A DNA stretch of 64,000 bases from Jacaranda mimosifolia (lineage: Eukaryota > Streptophyta > Magnoliopsida > Lamiales > Bignoniaceae), in contig CM032117.1 of NCBI GenBank assembly GCA_018894105.1, forward strand, positions 51,556,503 through 51,620,502, written 5' to 3'. Position numbers and translations under genes: made by a program. Under the pieces are notes generated by a model, which made no database searches, had not been told where the DNA came from, and worked only from the letters and a program-made list of their open reading frames with translations. Below, piece after piece: positions 1 through 13,197 of this stretch; position 1 is the stretch's first letter; each line of letters opens with the position of its first letter.

Positions 1-1445
1 TTGCTTGCATTTGGGACCCACATATTTACAACCTTCTTAAAAAATAACCCAAACAAGGCAGCATAGTGTACAACCACACAAAGCGCACATGATTCAAAAC
101 GTCATCGTTTTGATGGTGCGTGACTAGAAAAAACAACATGAAAAGGGGGGGGGGGGGGCATGCGCTGTGGCATTGTTGCCACACATATCCCCCTTATATA
201 TTATAATAATAATATATTGGATCCATATCTTAGTAAAATAAAAATCGTGACAAAAATTGATGAATTTAGAAGTGATATGTGGCATTGTTCATAAGTGATA
301 GTCCTGGTAAAATAAAGAAAACAAAACTATGTCAAAATGTAATCGTTAAACTTTGAAGCATTTTAAATGAAACGTTGAATGTTTGGTTGAAATATAAATC
401 CTTTAAAACATATCATTGGATTGTATTGAATGGATAGACTTAAAATAATTTTAATATTTGATGAATTGCAATTTGCCTCCCATAAAAATTGAAATGGTTC
501 GGATCGAACTCATACGCAAAAAAAGAAAAAAGCAACATAACTTCCTTCTTCCAAGAGTGTAGTTTACTCGTGCATTTTGTAACTGAAAAATGTAGTTTAG
601 TATGTTCATTGTCCAGTTTATTCTATTCACTAGGTATATAAAAATTGGACAAATTTTATGTCTTTTTTTCTCCTTTTCTTATCTTAAAATCATACAAACT
701 ATCACATTATTAACTTTATATATTTTAATTTTTAATTCTTAATTTTATTTGAATATATTCTTATTTCTCTTTTTTTTTTCTTTTCTTATTTCAGTATGTT
801 AAACTAACTTTATTGAGTATTGAACAATTAATTGATTTGGTTAGGTTAAATTTATTAATTGAATTTATTTTTGTTTTTATTTTATTCATTAATTTAGTTA
901 CCAAATAGTTTTAATATTAAATAATAATAAATAATGTAATTAAAGAATTAAAATCACATTTGCATTTTTATTTATTCATTTTTGATTTGATAACTAAAAC
1001 ATAAAAAACAGTATAGTAACGATATAATAAACATAGATATATGTATATAATATTTAAAATTGAAGAATTAAATATTTAAATATATAATTAATAATTTTAT
1101 ATTTGCTATTTTTTGATATTACAAATGAATTTTCTAGCAATAAATTAAAAAAAAATGACTAAAGGGTTATAATTAATTAAATAATAAGTAAATTAAAAGG
1201 CCAGAAAACCCAATTGATCAAACATACCAAGATGACATCTAAACCTTAATAGACCGAAGCTTTTACTAAAGGGGAAAAAAACCATAAATACTAAGCCATA
1301 AATTTAACAGAGGACATAAAAAATCATATGCGGATTAAAATTGAGAGCTCAGACTCTATGCATCGCATCTAGACCCTAAACCTAAACTCTTTCAGAGAAG
1401 AAAACTTAAAAAAACTTGCTGAATTCCATAAAGGACTCCAGCTCT
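1..1445. other. AT-rich intergenic DNA
   Basis: No coding signal on either strand. A short poly-G run lies near 147-158, and the rest is AT-rich sequence with homopolymer tracts. I recognise no gene or intact mobile element here. Confidence 0.6.
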
Positions 1446-1453
1446 ATTTTTGG

Positions 1454-2217
1454 TAGGGATGTAATGGTGTGGGTTGAGGCAGGTTTTGACTCAACTCGAA
1501 TCCGCCCCGTAAAGGCTTTATAGTGCCCCTACCCGCCCAACGGGTTTTAGGAATGAAAAATCCAACCCTACCCACAATGTAAATATAGAACCCGAACCTT
1601 ATCCATACCTAATTAATATTTTTTGTTTTTTAAAATACTATGCACTATACAATTAATGAAATATTACATTTTTAACTCAAATATTATATAAATTTCAACT
1701 AAGACAAACCATTTAATATAGCTTATCATTCTATCACAGTAGTCCATAATTTAGAGCCATCTTATTTCAAATGAACAATCAAGACTTGTACTAAAGTTGC
1801 TTCTTTGATCATTCTCAACATCCAAATTTCTGAACATGAATTCTTATCCTTCTAGGAAAGCATTTTGACCATATAGCAAAGCCATACAAACAAATAACAT
1901 CAAAAGGTTCCTATCCACCAACACTCATGCAAAAACATATTTGTCGGGATTGTGAGGAATGGGAGAGAAAGGAAAAAAGGGCTAGCAACTATATGATGTT
2001 TTGGGTTTATTGGTATATATATATTTTTTTTTTTGTGAAAAGCTAAATTAAATATAAACACTTCGGGGTGGGTTTACTATAAACACAAACCCAACCCGCC
2101 CCATAATCATTAGAGCATAAACCTACCCCGACCCGTTGTAGAGTGGGTGTTCTACCTACCCCAATCAGATTGGATCGGAGCAGGTACCCGCGGATTGGAT
2201 ATGAATTGCCATCGCTA
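1454..2217. mobile_element. Non-autonomous hAT element with 8-bp target duplication
   Basis: The ends form short terminal inverted repeats: TAGGGATGTAAT on the left and the complement of TAGCGATGGCAA on the right. The element is flanked by an exact 8-bp direct repeat, ATTTTTGG, at 1446-1453 and 2218-2225. An 8-bp duplication with TAGGGATG-type ends is the hallmark of the hAT superfamily. Near both ends lie GC-rich blocks built from GGGT/ACCC words (about 1500-1545 and 2060-2200), which is usual subterminal structure for such elements. The 764-bp interior has no transposase, so it would depend on a transposase elsewhere. The superfamily call rests on duplication length and end sequence only. 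Confidence 0.85.
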
Positions 2218-2225
2218 ATTTTTGG

Positions 2226-2962
2226 GCAGCATTATTTTGGCACTATTTGTGGTAAGCTCTTATCTAAAAAAGAAAAAAAAGAGAGTTGAGAATGCAGATG
2301 AGGTTTAGAGCTCAAAATTCTAACAACCAAGTTTTCGAAAGGAGTTGTGCTCGAGTAACATGCCAACAGACATGGTCAGAAGTTGTGGTATCCAAGCTGT
2401 AATGTTCAAGAAATCAATCGATCAGTTTGACCGGTTCAATCGGGAACCGACAAAGGTTCAAGTTCGGTTTGATAATTAAAATTAATTGGCCAAAAAACCA
2501 ATTCAAATCGGTACAAATCGGTAAACTACCAGTTGAATCAATGAACTGATTTTTATTTTAAATTGATTAATAATTTTTTTAAAATAAAAAATAAAAACTA
2601 AAGAGATCAAACTTCTTTATTTTTTTCTTCTTTAGAGTTCAAACTTCTTTACTTTTTTTTTCTTCTTTCATTTTCTCATTTAAAGTATCCCCAAACATCA
2701 AATTGAAAACCCAAATTCAAGAATTAAGCTTCAAGATAATTGAAAATTTGTGTATTGTGACTTTGTTGCCTATTGTAATATTGGTATTAATTTATGTTTT
2801 GAAACTTTTATATTATTTGAGTTGGTATTTATTATTCTTGTAAGTTGTAATAGATTCTATAAGAATCTTCTCTGGCAAGACTTACTTCATGATTTGACAT
2901 TTTAAATTGATGTACGGATATTATTGTGAAATAGAGTTTGTCGAAAGTTTAATAAATAATAG
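2226..2962. other. Unassigned repeat-like DNA
   Basis: Between about 2416 and 2560 there are repeated GGTTCAA/CCGGTT words, and similar words in inverted sense recur at about 3490-3550, just beyond the Tourist-like MITE. This suggests an older element interrupted by the MITE, but I could not define its ends. No coding capacity is visible. Confidence 0.35.
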
Positions 2963-3397
2963 GGTCTTGTTTGGTTGCAAATTGGAACAAAATGATTTTT
3001 GGGAAATGGGATTGGAGAATGTGATTGTTTTTTATTTATATCTTGGGAAGTAGGTGGAGAATGTTTTGGGAGAAAATTGTTTGTTTGGTTGTATTTTGGG
3101 AGAGGACAATATGCTAACTTTTTTGTTAGGTTAGCGGGGTGGAATGAATATTTTAAAATTATTTATATATGTTTGTATATAAATTGAATGAGTGATAGTA
3201 TGTGTATATATGCATAATGTGAATGGAATAGTTTATGACAAATAGAATAGCATTGGGGAATGTATTAGAGAGTGAATACTAAAGTTGTTTTGGAGAATAA
3301 ATTTTGTGTATTGAGAGTGGGGTTGGGCATTGTGTATTTGTTTGTTTAAATTTTGAGAATTGAAAAATGTATTAAAAATTTGCAACCAAACAAGGCC
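2963..3397. mobile_element. Tourist-like MITE (PIF/Harbinger)
   Basis: Terminal inverted repeats of about 20 bp: the left end reads GGTCTTGTTTGGTTGCAAAT and the right end is the near-perfect complement, differing by one base. A 3-bp direct repeat TAG flanks both ends (2960-2962 and 3398-3400). Ends with a TTGTTTGGTT core and a 3-bp duplication are typical of Tourist MITEs mobilised by PIF/Harbinger transposases. The usual duplication is TWA, so TAG is slightly off. The 435-bp interior has no credible gene; the short reading frame inside it is chance. Confidence 0.8.
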
Positions 3398-3400
3398 TAG

Positions 3401-4425
3401 GCAATTTTTAAATTTTTCCTTATATGTAATTTTTTTAAATATTTTTTATATATTTATATAATATTAAATATAATGATGACATCATACTGGTTGAACCAGT
3501 AGTTAAACTACTTGAACCAACAAGGCCACCAATTCACTACCGGTTTAATTTTTCAAACATTGCCAAGCAGTCTAATCGTGTTGGCAACACACCCCTAGGC
3601 TTTAGGAGCATGCCTTTATTTTTGTAGAAAAGAACTTTATGAAAGGCGTGGAGTAGAGTGTGCCTTTGGAAGACGCAATCTTGCTCTGCATTTTGCAACA
3701 AAATTGTAACTCTTCATAAAGCACATATTTTTTAAATTATTGAATTAAAAGGCAATTTTTATGTAAAATGTATTTTATTTCTAAGTGAAACATGCTACTT
3801 TATGTTAAGTGATTGAATATGCAAATAAGTTGTCAGAACAAAAATGAATAAATATTTTGGGAAAATAATCAAGCTTAATACTTATTTTTGAGATAGGAAA
3901 ATGATATATGTTGAATAATGCATATTTGTATTATTAGCAAATATTTTCACCAAGATGGAATACACAGAGTAATGAGGGATACAAGAATATACTTTCCATA
4001 TGGTGTTTGACATGGTATTCATACAAAGTTAAATATTTTTCATTTATTTATACACATATCTATTAAAAATTCATTACAGTTAAAATACTTAACATTATAT
4101 TTTATATATGAAAGTTGTGCTATTTGTTCAATGACCACTTGACAATAAAAGTACAAAATCAATATGTTTGATAGAGTGTTGAACGCATTTATTATTATGA
4201 TCTTTTATTATATTTTAAAAAAAATTAAGAATTATCAAAAACTTGTTAAAAAATGGTTCCCAAAACTAATTAAAAGACAATCACTTTGCTTGGGAACGTT
4301 CTCCCAAAACAATTCCATTCCGGGCGAACACAACCAAACATTGCTCTTAATTCTCCACATGAGAATTCTCCAAAAAACCCTTGACCCTAAACATATTTTA
4401 CAAAAATCTTCCATCCTTTCACATT
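3401..4425. other. AT-rich intergenic DNA with a Harbinger-like end fragment
   Basis: Mostly featureless AT-rich sequence. Around 4270-4350 there is a block rich in TTCTCC/CCAAAACA words ending in ACAACCAAACATTGCTC. In reverse complement it resembles the ends of the Tourist-like MITE at 2963-3397, so it may be one broken end of a related element. No matching opposite end was found. Confidence 0.3.
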
Positions 4426-4429
4426 CCCT

Positions 4430-6413
4430 CACAACCTCTGGCAACGACAGTTTTTGTCTCTCTCTCTCTCACAAACATCTATTGTCTCTCTCCTCACTGT
4501 CTCTCACATCTCTCCCCTCTCCCCAATGCGAAACCCGTCTACATCTCCAAACAAGAACAAGATTTATGGCCAAAATACTTTGGAAAAACCCAAATGAAAG
4601 CTTTCGAAGTTCGATCCCCTGCAAATTTTGGGGAGATCGCTCGAGAAACTTGGACGCGGATGGGTTTTACGTGGATGGGTTTTAAGGGTTTGAGAGTATA
4701 ATGGTTTTTGGAGATTTTGTTCCGTGAAAGATACATGCATATCGATGTATTCCTGAGCAAGAATATGGGTTTTTTGTGATTCGATGATGTTTTGAGTTCT
4801 GGGTGATTCTTGGTGTCACACTTTGAGTCACTGCCATAGGTGTTTAGTCGTGCATTCTTTATGGGTTTCAAATTTTTTCCCCAAAACGACATCCCAATAG
4901 GTAAGTTCGGTGTTCTTGTAGCTATTTGATTTTTGTTTGGTCGAATGTTTCATGCTTGAATATTTTGAGGATGGTTTTTTCCTTGAGATTAGCAATATGT
5001 TCTTCATCTGTGTTGATATTGTTGTTTTGGGCATTGTATAGGTATCTCAGGTGTATATTGCAAATAGCCATTGTGAAATGTGCGCCTATGAATTGAGTTT
5101 AATTTCCTATTTTTATGGGCTGCTATTCTAATGCATGCGTTGTTTTGGACATGGTGTGATTAATGCTATTGAAACAGATCTTGGGTGTCCCGTTGAACCC
5201 ATGTTTTGATATGGTGTCTGGAGGTGTTAGGGCATTTTCATTAACGGTGGCTTTAAATTTTTTTATTTCATTATTGGAAGCAGGCTATATTTGGCATATT
5301 TTGTAGCGACAGGACAATATTTTTGTATTATCTTAACTTCTATTATCTCCGGCTTTCAGACGGTCCATGTTACTCCTCATTTTTTCCCATTGCTATGTTG
5401 AGTAATGCGTCGGTCACTAAATGCAGTATTATGAATAAGTTAAGTTGTTTGGCTTAGGCTTCTCTGTGCTAAACAGCTTGTTGGGTTAGAACTATTTTGT
5501 AATAACTTCTACTTCTATAGTACATGTGCTAGAACTTGGTGGATTGTGTGGTGCATACATGGCCAAACCTTGCCCTGTTGCTTTTGATTGAATTATTTTG
5601 TATAACATTGGATTCCAGGGCTGCAGTCACTGTATGGCATTTTCTCTTTAATAAGGTTGCATCAGATTCTTTTATTGTGGATTATGCATATGCCAAAGTG
5701 TTGCTCAGTCTTCATGTGGATGTGATTCAATGCTTGACCACCTTTTTAAAAAAAAAAATCTGCACTTTATATGTGCTTAATCATGTCGGTTTACTATTGC
5801 AAGTACCTCAACATGTCCCCTCTCTTTATTTAGCCATTCTTCTGATCATCTTTAAAGATAGCCTATCCCCCATCTTGGTTACAAAATAACACTCCAAGCC
5901 CCCCAATCCAAGATACAACTTATTTCCACATAATGTTTCTCCTTCTCTAAATTGGTTTAGTGTCTTTCCATCTTCATGCACACTTTAACCACTTGTATAG
6001 GTGCCCAATTAATAATTTTCAAAGACGGAAGATATATCCATCCACCCATAAAACTCATTAAAAGTTCTTTCTTTAGATCAATTGAAAGAAGTCATTTTGT
6101 TTACTTAAAAAATGGTCCTACAAACAGCAGGCTCTTTAGGTTTGTCTGGGGACAACGTCTCCATCTCCAAATCCATTTCCAAGTCCGTGTCACCACCTCC
6201 CGTAGCTTCCCTAACCCCAACATCTTGTAGCTCATCAATAAGTACTTTTTACTTTGAGAATTATGCTTCTTATTTCTTGCTTAGACATTCATTTATGGCC
6301 TGCCTTTGTAGCCAACATGTATGATTCATTGATTTATTGAGTGTATTATGTGTTTGATCTATATGCATTGTTTGTTGTTTTGAGTATATGGTTTGTTATG
6401 ATGTACTTGTTGG
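4430..6413. other. Unassigned T-rich, intron-like region
   Basis: A pyrimidine-rich CTCTCT tract at 4454-4515 is followed by moderately GC-balanced, then T-rich sequence that looks like untranslated leader and introns of a plant transcript on the plus strand. The open frames at 4164-4685 and 5536-5889 have no recognisable domains and unconvincing composition. It could be a non-coding transcript, the long leader of the Harbinger cluster downstream, or nothing. Confidence 0.25.
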
Positions 6414-7143
6414 TAGACCTGGCAAAATTCAATCCATACCCATGGGTACCCAAAAAAATACGGGTAATGGGCCTTGTTTCTCCTACCCAAAAAATTACGG
6501 GTAATTTTACTCATACCCAATTTACCCGCCATCTTTTGGCTCGACCCGCGGGTACCCGTGGGTAACCCATAAATATTTTTTTTATTTATATATATATACA
6601 TAAATATATACATATAAATATTTTTAATCTAAATATTAATTTTTGATTTCATAAATTAAAAATCTATAGCAAATTAAATTAAATTATATCCTAAAACAAC
6701 TTGTTGTGCATATTCCTATGGATGCAACATTTTCTTTCACAAGAACAACAATGTTTGATTGATATTTAAAATTTCAATTCAAGAAACTTTTGGTATGTAA
6801 TGGAATTTAAGTTTGAACTTTTGAATGTGATGTACTTTAAATTTGGTAGATTTTGAATACTTAAAGTATAAGTTTTAAAATATTAATATGCTTTAGGTAT
6901 TTGTTCAATTTAATGTTTGAAATTTGTAGTCTTTTTTTTTTTAGTTTTTTTTAGTTAATATTTGAGTAACATCATATTTACCTTTAAATATTAAAAAAAA
7001 AATTACGAGTACCCGCGGGTTACCTGTTACCCGTCGTCATGGGTAACAGGTCCCCTACCTCGTACCTAATAAAAAACGGGTAAATTCCCAACCTGTTTGT
7101 ACCCATAATTGGGTTACTTATGGGTACCTAATTGCTAGGTCTA
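6414..7143. mobile_element. Non-autonomous hAT element with 8-bp target duplication
   Basis: The ends are inverted repeats TAGACCTGGCAA and the complement of TAGACCTAGCAA. An exact 8-bp duplication, CTTGTTGG, occurs at 6406-6413 and 7144-7151. Subterminal sequence on both sides is packed with ACCCGCGGGTACCC-type words in both orientations (6430-6570 and 7008-7125). This is the same structural class as the element at 1454-2217, but the end sequences differ, so it belongs to another family. The 730-bp interior has no transposase and is AT-rich in the middle. Confidence 0.87.
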
Positions 7144-7151
7144 CTTGTTGG

Positions 7152-8300
7152 TGTGTTGTTTATTGTGACGAGGCAGTTTTGTACGCTTTAAAATCATTAT
7201 CATCATGCTTGGGGTTTCTCCATGCAAAAAGTGGAGAAGTAAGTCATTCTCCATTGGTGACTACTTAGGAGTTGAATATTTTAACTAATTGTTGGGATTT
7301 GACTTGAACTGTTGCTGATTTTCTGCAACTAATGATGTTGCATTCCTTGCCTCGTGTTGGTTTTTGTACCTTCTGGAAATAGTTTTTGGCCAGCACAGTT
7401 TTTTTTGCCCACTGTCGTCTCTGTTTTGGCAAGTTATTGCTGCTCAAATTCTCCTCTTTGGTCCAGTAGTTGATATCTCGAGTCGTATGTACTTGTGTGA
7501 AGCCACTGTCACTCCCTCATTTCTGTTTGTGTCAACTAATATTGTGTCTACGTAGGCTATCCATCTTCACTGTTAGTTGCTGTCTGTGCACTATTTTAAC
7601 TGCATCATGAAGAGTTTAAAAATATTAAAGTCCATTTCATGTCCGTTTTTTCATATGTGTCGGTATGTGTGGGTTAACCTTATTGTACATGCCGTCTTTA
7701 TTGAATAATAGGTGTCATCGAACTGAAATTGTGAAGGCACAGCCACATTGTCCAGTTTGTCTTAGTTTTGGGGCAACTTGTATTAGATTAGTCGTAGCAG
7801 ATTTGGCATGCTTGCAGCCAGTTTGCATTGTTCACAATTGGTTTACATGCATTTGAACTGTTCGTAGTAGGCTCACTTGCATTTCTTCCTATTTTATTCC
7901 GGCTGGAGTGTTTATCATGGTTTGGGAGGATGGGAGTGATAGTGGCTACAAATAAAATGATGGTGCTTTGACTTGAATCACATCATATTGTGTTGGCATG
8001 GGCCTAACAGTATCCATCATATACTTTTTTTTTTACCTTTTCTCGTTTGTGGATAGGGAAGACTCTTACTCACTTGTCATTAGAGGAGAAGAAGATGTAT
8101 ATGTAAGTTCACAGTCGTGGACATGAATTCACCAACTTAATTGTTTGAATTATGGAATTTATTGTCATATGTTGTAATTTTGTGAAACTATGGAATTCTC
8201 CATTTTTTTTAGCAAGACCAGTGACATTTACTTTAATATGGGAATCGTTTAGAAGAATGTCTATACTTTGTACTACTTTATAGACGTACAACAGTTGTGA
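7152..8300. other. Unassigned T-rich, intron-like region (continued)
   Basis: Continues the composition of 4430-6413 across the hAT insertion. The frames at 7364-7555 and 7665-7856 contain no motif I recognise. If a transcript starts near 4450, the hAT insertion at 6414-7143 would lie inside one of its introns. This is inference only. Confidence 0.2.
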
Positions 8301-10480
8301 GGAGTGTGAAAATAGGCCTGTTTGTTTTGGGCTACAATTTTGCTATATAATTATGTTCTTTTCGTATTTAAGATTAGCACTAGAGATATATGACAGACAA
8401 GTTCGATCACAACCATGAAATGAGTTATCTAAGTTTGTTGTTAAGGACTCTTTTCTGTTTACTTGGACATGTAAACGCGTGTTAAGAGTGGTATAAACCA
8501 ATAAGTGTATTTATGAAAATAAGTGTCTTTGCACAAAGTAAGCATTACAGCTAAGAAAATATGATATTACATATTGGATTATTTATATAAGTTTTTAGAA
8601 TCCCAACCCACCTAAACTGAAGGTCAAGATAATTGTTATATACGGCCTAATCACTTAGAAACTTAAGCCATACGTGACACAGAATTTCAGTTGTATCAAC
8701 TCCCATGTCTCACATAAGTTTTCATTTAAGTAAGCAAGACTATTTATTTGGTAACATGATCAAATTAATACATTTTTGAAGTTTGCATGGTTGAAGCATT
8801 GTAGCACATGTACGTAGGTGCTAGTAAGTAAACTTGATATCATCTTGCTTATAGATTAAGATTGTTTTTCTTAGAACCCACTAGAGTCGTAGTTAGCAGT
8901 GTTATTACCTTTTAAATCTCTTTGTATGTGGACTTGTAATAGCTAATTACACGTACCTAGTTAACATGTAAAAATTTATGTGTAGTATAGTTGTCCTTAT
9001 GTGGTGTTAACGTGATTTATAATGTAAGCGTACTTGTTATGTGGTACACACACACACACACCCATATATATATATTAGGTATATATAGATTCTATGTAAC
9101 ACATTTATTATAATACAATATACACAATATACACATATATATTTATGTATATAAATAAGGTAATTATATATATATATTGTCCAGTATACATATTCATGTT
9201 TAAAAACTTATCATAACAAATTGTATATTATTTACATATACAAAAAAAAAAAATGTATTTGTGATACATCGTAAAAGAATACCGCTAATATACAAAATTA
9301 TGGAACTAAAAATATAATATTAAACGTATAAAATAATAGTATAATAAAGAGTATAATATGTAGACGTGGCAAAGAATATCATGTAAAAAATCCATTAAAA
9401 AAGTTGTAATTATTGAGTTGACATAATATATAATAAAAATTATATACAATAACCACAACTTATTATTATTTATTATATATATCAAATATAACAAATAATT
9501 TTGTTTATGTATATTAATAATATGAAAATTAATTATCCATAGACAAATTTGAAAAATAGTTATAATAATATGAACCATAATATTAGAAAAAAATTTAATG
9601 CAAAATATGGAATATATATACGGCAGAAATTATTAATTACAAAAAATGTATCTCGGTGAGTGTAATAATACTAATAACATATACTGTAGCTTGCACATAT
9701 GTAAAAGGAAACATGTCATAAAATATTTAAACTTCAAAAAAAAAAAAAAAAGAAGAAGAAATATGTACCATATAAGATATATAATATATATTATATATAA
9801 TATAACTAATATTAATTATGTTATATATATAATTCAAATATTGTTATATAATATAAATACATATATATAGCTTTATAAAAAGACATTTTTTTTAATAAAA
9901 AAATATGAATCCTTATTATATATTGATTACAAGCCAAAATTATTATACAACATATGCATTAAAAATACAACATAAAAGTTATTATTAACTATCCCATATG
10001 CAGTCCTTCTATATTACTATTTTACAAATTAGTAGAATCATATTTTAATAATATATATGTACATATTATATACAATATATAGAATATATAAATTATGAAT
10101 TTATTCAAACGGGTGATATGTATGTCTACGTTGAATAGGTTAAGGATAATTTAAACAACTTACTAAATTCAGGTTTCCTAAGTACATGCTTTATTAGTGG
10201 TATCATTCAGAGTGAACAGTATTGCTGTACTTATTACTCTATGGATAAATACTTTAATAGGTTTTCAAGATACGATAATTTATTTGCACGAGGTTTTACT
10301 TGTTCTTCCTTAACAAAATGTATCAGTCAACTTTATTAGTTGTATATGTGAAACATGACACATATTCTATAGTATTGTTGGGTCTATGTACTGAAAATTT
10401 GAACTATATTTGCTTCAATCGTAATACATTCTACCGGTGTGATGTTGCTGTAATCCTCATATACTTGATATAATATTGCT
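8301..10480. other. AT-rich DNA without recognisable genes
   Basis: From about 9040 to 10090 the sequence is extremely AT-rich with many TATA-type dinucleotide runs, a short CA run at 9048-9061 and a poly-A stretch near 9736-9751. The frames at 9306-9578 and 9646-9870 are low-complexity artefacts. I see no gene or bounded element. Confidence 0.6.
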
Positions 10481-10669
10481 CACACTTTCATATAAATGTA
10501 ACGTGTGTGGCCACGTCATATAACAAACTCCTTCATAGATGGATTCGTACGATCATTATCCATCACATGGCGATGACGGATCATATAGTACCCAATCCGA
10601 GTGGTGCTAGTAGGTCGGGATATGTGCGATAGCCATTCGCTAATGAGAATTATTAATCGAATTTGCCTA

Positions 10670-11462
10670 CGACAAATTCCAAGCTGGTCAACTTCTTTCC
10701 ACCACGTTCTCAGTATACACATGGAATAAGATTTGCCACAAGATGAATATGGAGCTACAACCTGCATATATGTACAATGCCAAGCAGCTTAAACAAAAAT
10801 GGAATAGACTTCATGCCTCGTGGCGAATATTTCATTCATTGATAACAAATGGTACAGATTACATGTGGGATTAAGAGCGAAAAACGATCACAACTAGCGA
10901 GGAGCGTATCGTCTACTGGCTCTCGGTATATTTATGGTCATATGTTTCCAATATTTTATCATTTACTTGTGTAATAATGGTCTTTGTGGTATTATAGGAG
11001 CACTTAGATCATGCTTTGCTAATGGACCATGGCTTACCATATTATTATTATTGTACTAAGATGTTCTCTAAGAATGTTGCCTCAGAGTCCAATACCAGGT
11101 CTTTCTGCACAACCGCATCTAGCCACAAACAGTAATCAAAGTGGGAGTGAAAAATATGACTGGAGGCAGTACTAGTGGGTCAAAATGCTCCACTTCATCA
11201 CGTGATGACTATGATGAGACCACCAGTGCTCAGGGGAAGGGTTCATCACGACAGAGGAGGGGCAAAGAAAGGAAGTTCTATGCTAGGGATAGACAATATC
11301 GATTGGAGGAGGCCCTAAATAAATAGGATGACATGATGGACGCCAAGTCCGAGAGGAATGGGCCTAAAGCTCATAACTCAATTGTCGAGTATGTTGATGC
11401 ATTAAGGCGTATTAAGGGCATACCAAACCACTTGTTTGGAAGGGCTATTAACGCTCTTTAAA
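10670..11462 (+). pseudogene. Myb/SANT-like ORF relic, PIF/Harbinger-associated (copy 1)
   Basis: The plus strand reads through a run with the pattern of the plant Myb/SANT-like domain (Myb_DNA-bind_3 type). Motifs are YNAKQLKQKWNRLHASWRIF, then a GTDYMWD-like block and TTSEERIVYW at about 10745-10920. An intron-like gap with GT near 10925 and AG near 10998 follows. The second part (about 10999-11460) encodes a Ser/Thr-rich linker and a basic RQRRGKERKF stretch at 11250-11275. Frame changes and stops break it, for example in the WD-ERK block and after ALNK near 11324. In PIF/Harbinger elements a Myb-like ORF1 product accompanies the transposase, and the transposase relic starts about 380 bp downstream on the same strand, which supports the assignment. 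Confidence 0.6.
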
Positions 11463-11837
11463 GTGCCACGATGAGAAATTTTTTTCCTACAACTTGATGA
11501 TAAAGAAAGGTGATTCTGGGCCGAATCCCAAGGCAGTTAGGCCCACTCCACTTGCACTACCCCACGTTTAATGCCGGCTTGTTAAATACTTATATTGCTT
11601 GTTTGTGTGTTCAGTACTTATCAGCTTACTTTATTAATGCATTTGCATGTACGAACTTATTGGTGCCTAACTTGTCAGTTTACTGTATAAAGTATTTGTA
11701 TGTGCAAACTTATTTGTGCCTAACTTAGGAACTTGTAATCCATTATTGTATGGATTTTTTATGATCCCTGCCTAGTCTATGTAGTTATATCGCTTCAAAT
11801 TTCATATTGCATATGATGCCTACTTTGTTTACATAGA

Positions 11838-13197
11838 TGGCTAGTAGATTGAGCTCGCTGCCACCACATGATGATGAGTTGGAGTTCAGTGAAGGATCAC
11901 TTGGCACACCTAGTATTATTCATTGCAGATGTCTTGTTGCCAAATCTATACATTGTCAAAATACCACGTAACACATCTGTGCTCTGTGGGGTGGATTGGG
12001 TTGGCGAGATAATGGATGGCCATCCTAACCGATTCTATGATAACCTGCACATGATGAAGCCTACATTCATAAGATTGGTCAATGAATTAACTAGTCGTGG
12101 GCTTTTACTCAAAAGAAACAGTGTCGAGTATCACCATATAGAGAGATTGCAATGTTTATGCAAATAGTTGGCGGACATCAGAGACAGAGGATTACCATGG
12201 AATGTTTCTGACACTCTTTAGAGACGGTTAACCGCCATATACATTATGTAATTAGGGCACTGAATATGTTAGCACCTGATCTCATAACTCCCCCAAATTT
12301 TGACGAGGTGCCCAATGAGATTCAATCGAATCCCGACTTCTTCCCTTATTTTTAGGTATGGAATATATAAAGGATCAACTCATTATATATTATCCATATA
12401 ATAATCTTTCATACCTGGACTGCTCACATTTGATCCGCAGGCTGCGGTGGGGGCAATCGACTGCACATTGGTGTGTGCCTAGGTACTGTTCGCAGACAGA
12501 ATGCATATCATTCCCAAAAAAGGAACGTCTCTCAAAATGTCCTCGCTATAGCCAATTTTGACCAAATATTTACTTATGTATACGCGGGTTGGGATGGGAG
12601 TGCCAATGATGCACAAGTCCTGCTGAATGCAATCCAAGATGACCCTGTCTTTCCCTTCCCCCTACCAGGTATCACGGTTTAATTCTAATAGCAGTATATA
12701 TTCATATCTATATGTCGATCATAGAATATATTATTCAACTAATGCTCAGGCCACACTAACACATTCTTGTATTCTCATTCAGGGAAGTATTATCTCATCG
12801 ATATGAACTGTATGTGCTTCTTATCCCCATATAGACAATCTTGATACCACTTCCAACAGTTCAATGGTGCCCCCATATATAGTGGGCCAAGGGAGCTATT
12901 CAACCATCGCCACCTTGACTTAGGAACACCATAGAACATATATTGGGATTCTGAAGAAGTGGTTCCTAATTCGAGCTTCGGGTATATCGAACTACATGGT
13001 TACCTGGCAAACTGATATTGTTATTGCATATTGTGTGTTGTATAATTTCATCCGAAAGTATAGTCGGGATGACAGCATTTTCATGACACTGGATCATGAA
13101 CTTGACCCCGACTAGGAGACCTTCTACCATTGTGGTAACCTGAGCCAGCAAGAGATATAAGCACAGTCTGAATTTCAGGATGTTCTGGCACAATAGC
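11838..13197 (+). pseudogene. PIF/Harbinger DDE transposase relic
   Basis: Recognisable parts of a plant Harbinger transposase (DDE_Tnp_4 family) appear in order. The N-terminal helical region is at 11970-12160, with FYDNLHMMKPTFIRLVNELT. A GAIDCTL block at about 12449-12470 carries the first catalytic aspartate. NVLAIANFDQIFTYVYAGWD with GSANDAQVL at 12537-12626 carries the second. After an intron-like gap (about 12668-12781) come GKYYLID, a FQQFNG/ELFNHRH block and a YNFIRK block near 13035-13060. The family is normally about 400-450 residues. Here frameshifts near 12470-12540 and several stops (about 12167, 12221, 12355, 13115) break the frame, and the region of the third acidic residue is not clearly intact. 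No terminal repeats could be assigned, so the element is a dead fragment. Confidence 0.78.

Noticed and set aside
4164..4701. Overlapping ORFs on the plus strand
   Set aside because: Pyrimidine-rich low-complexity content, two frames open over the same stretch, no domain.
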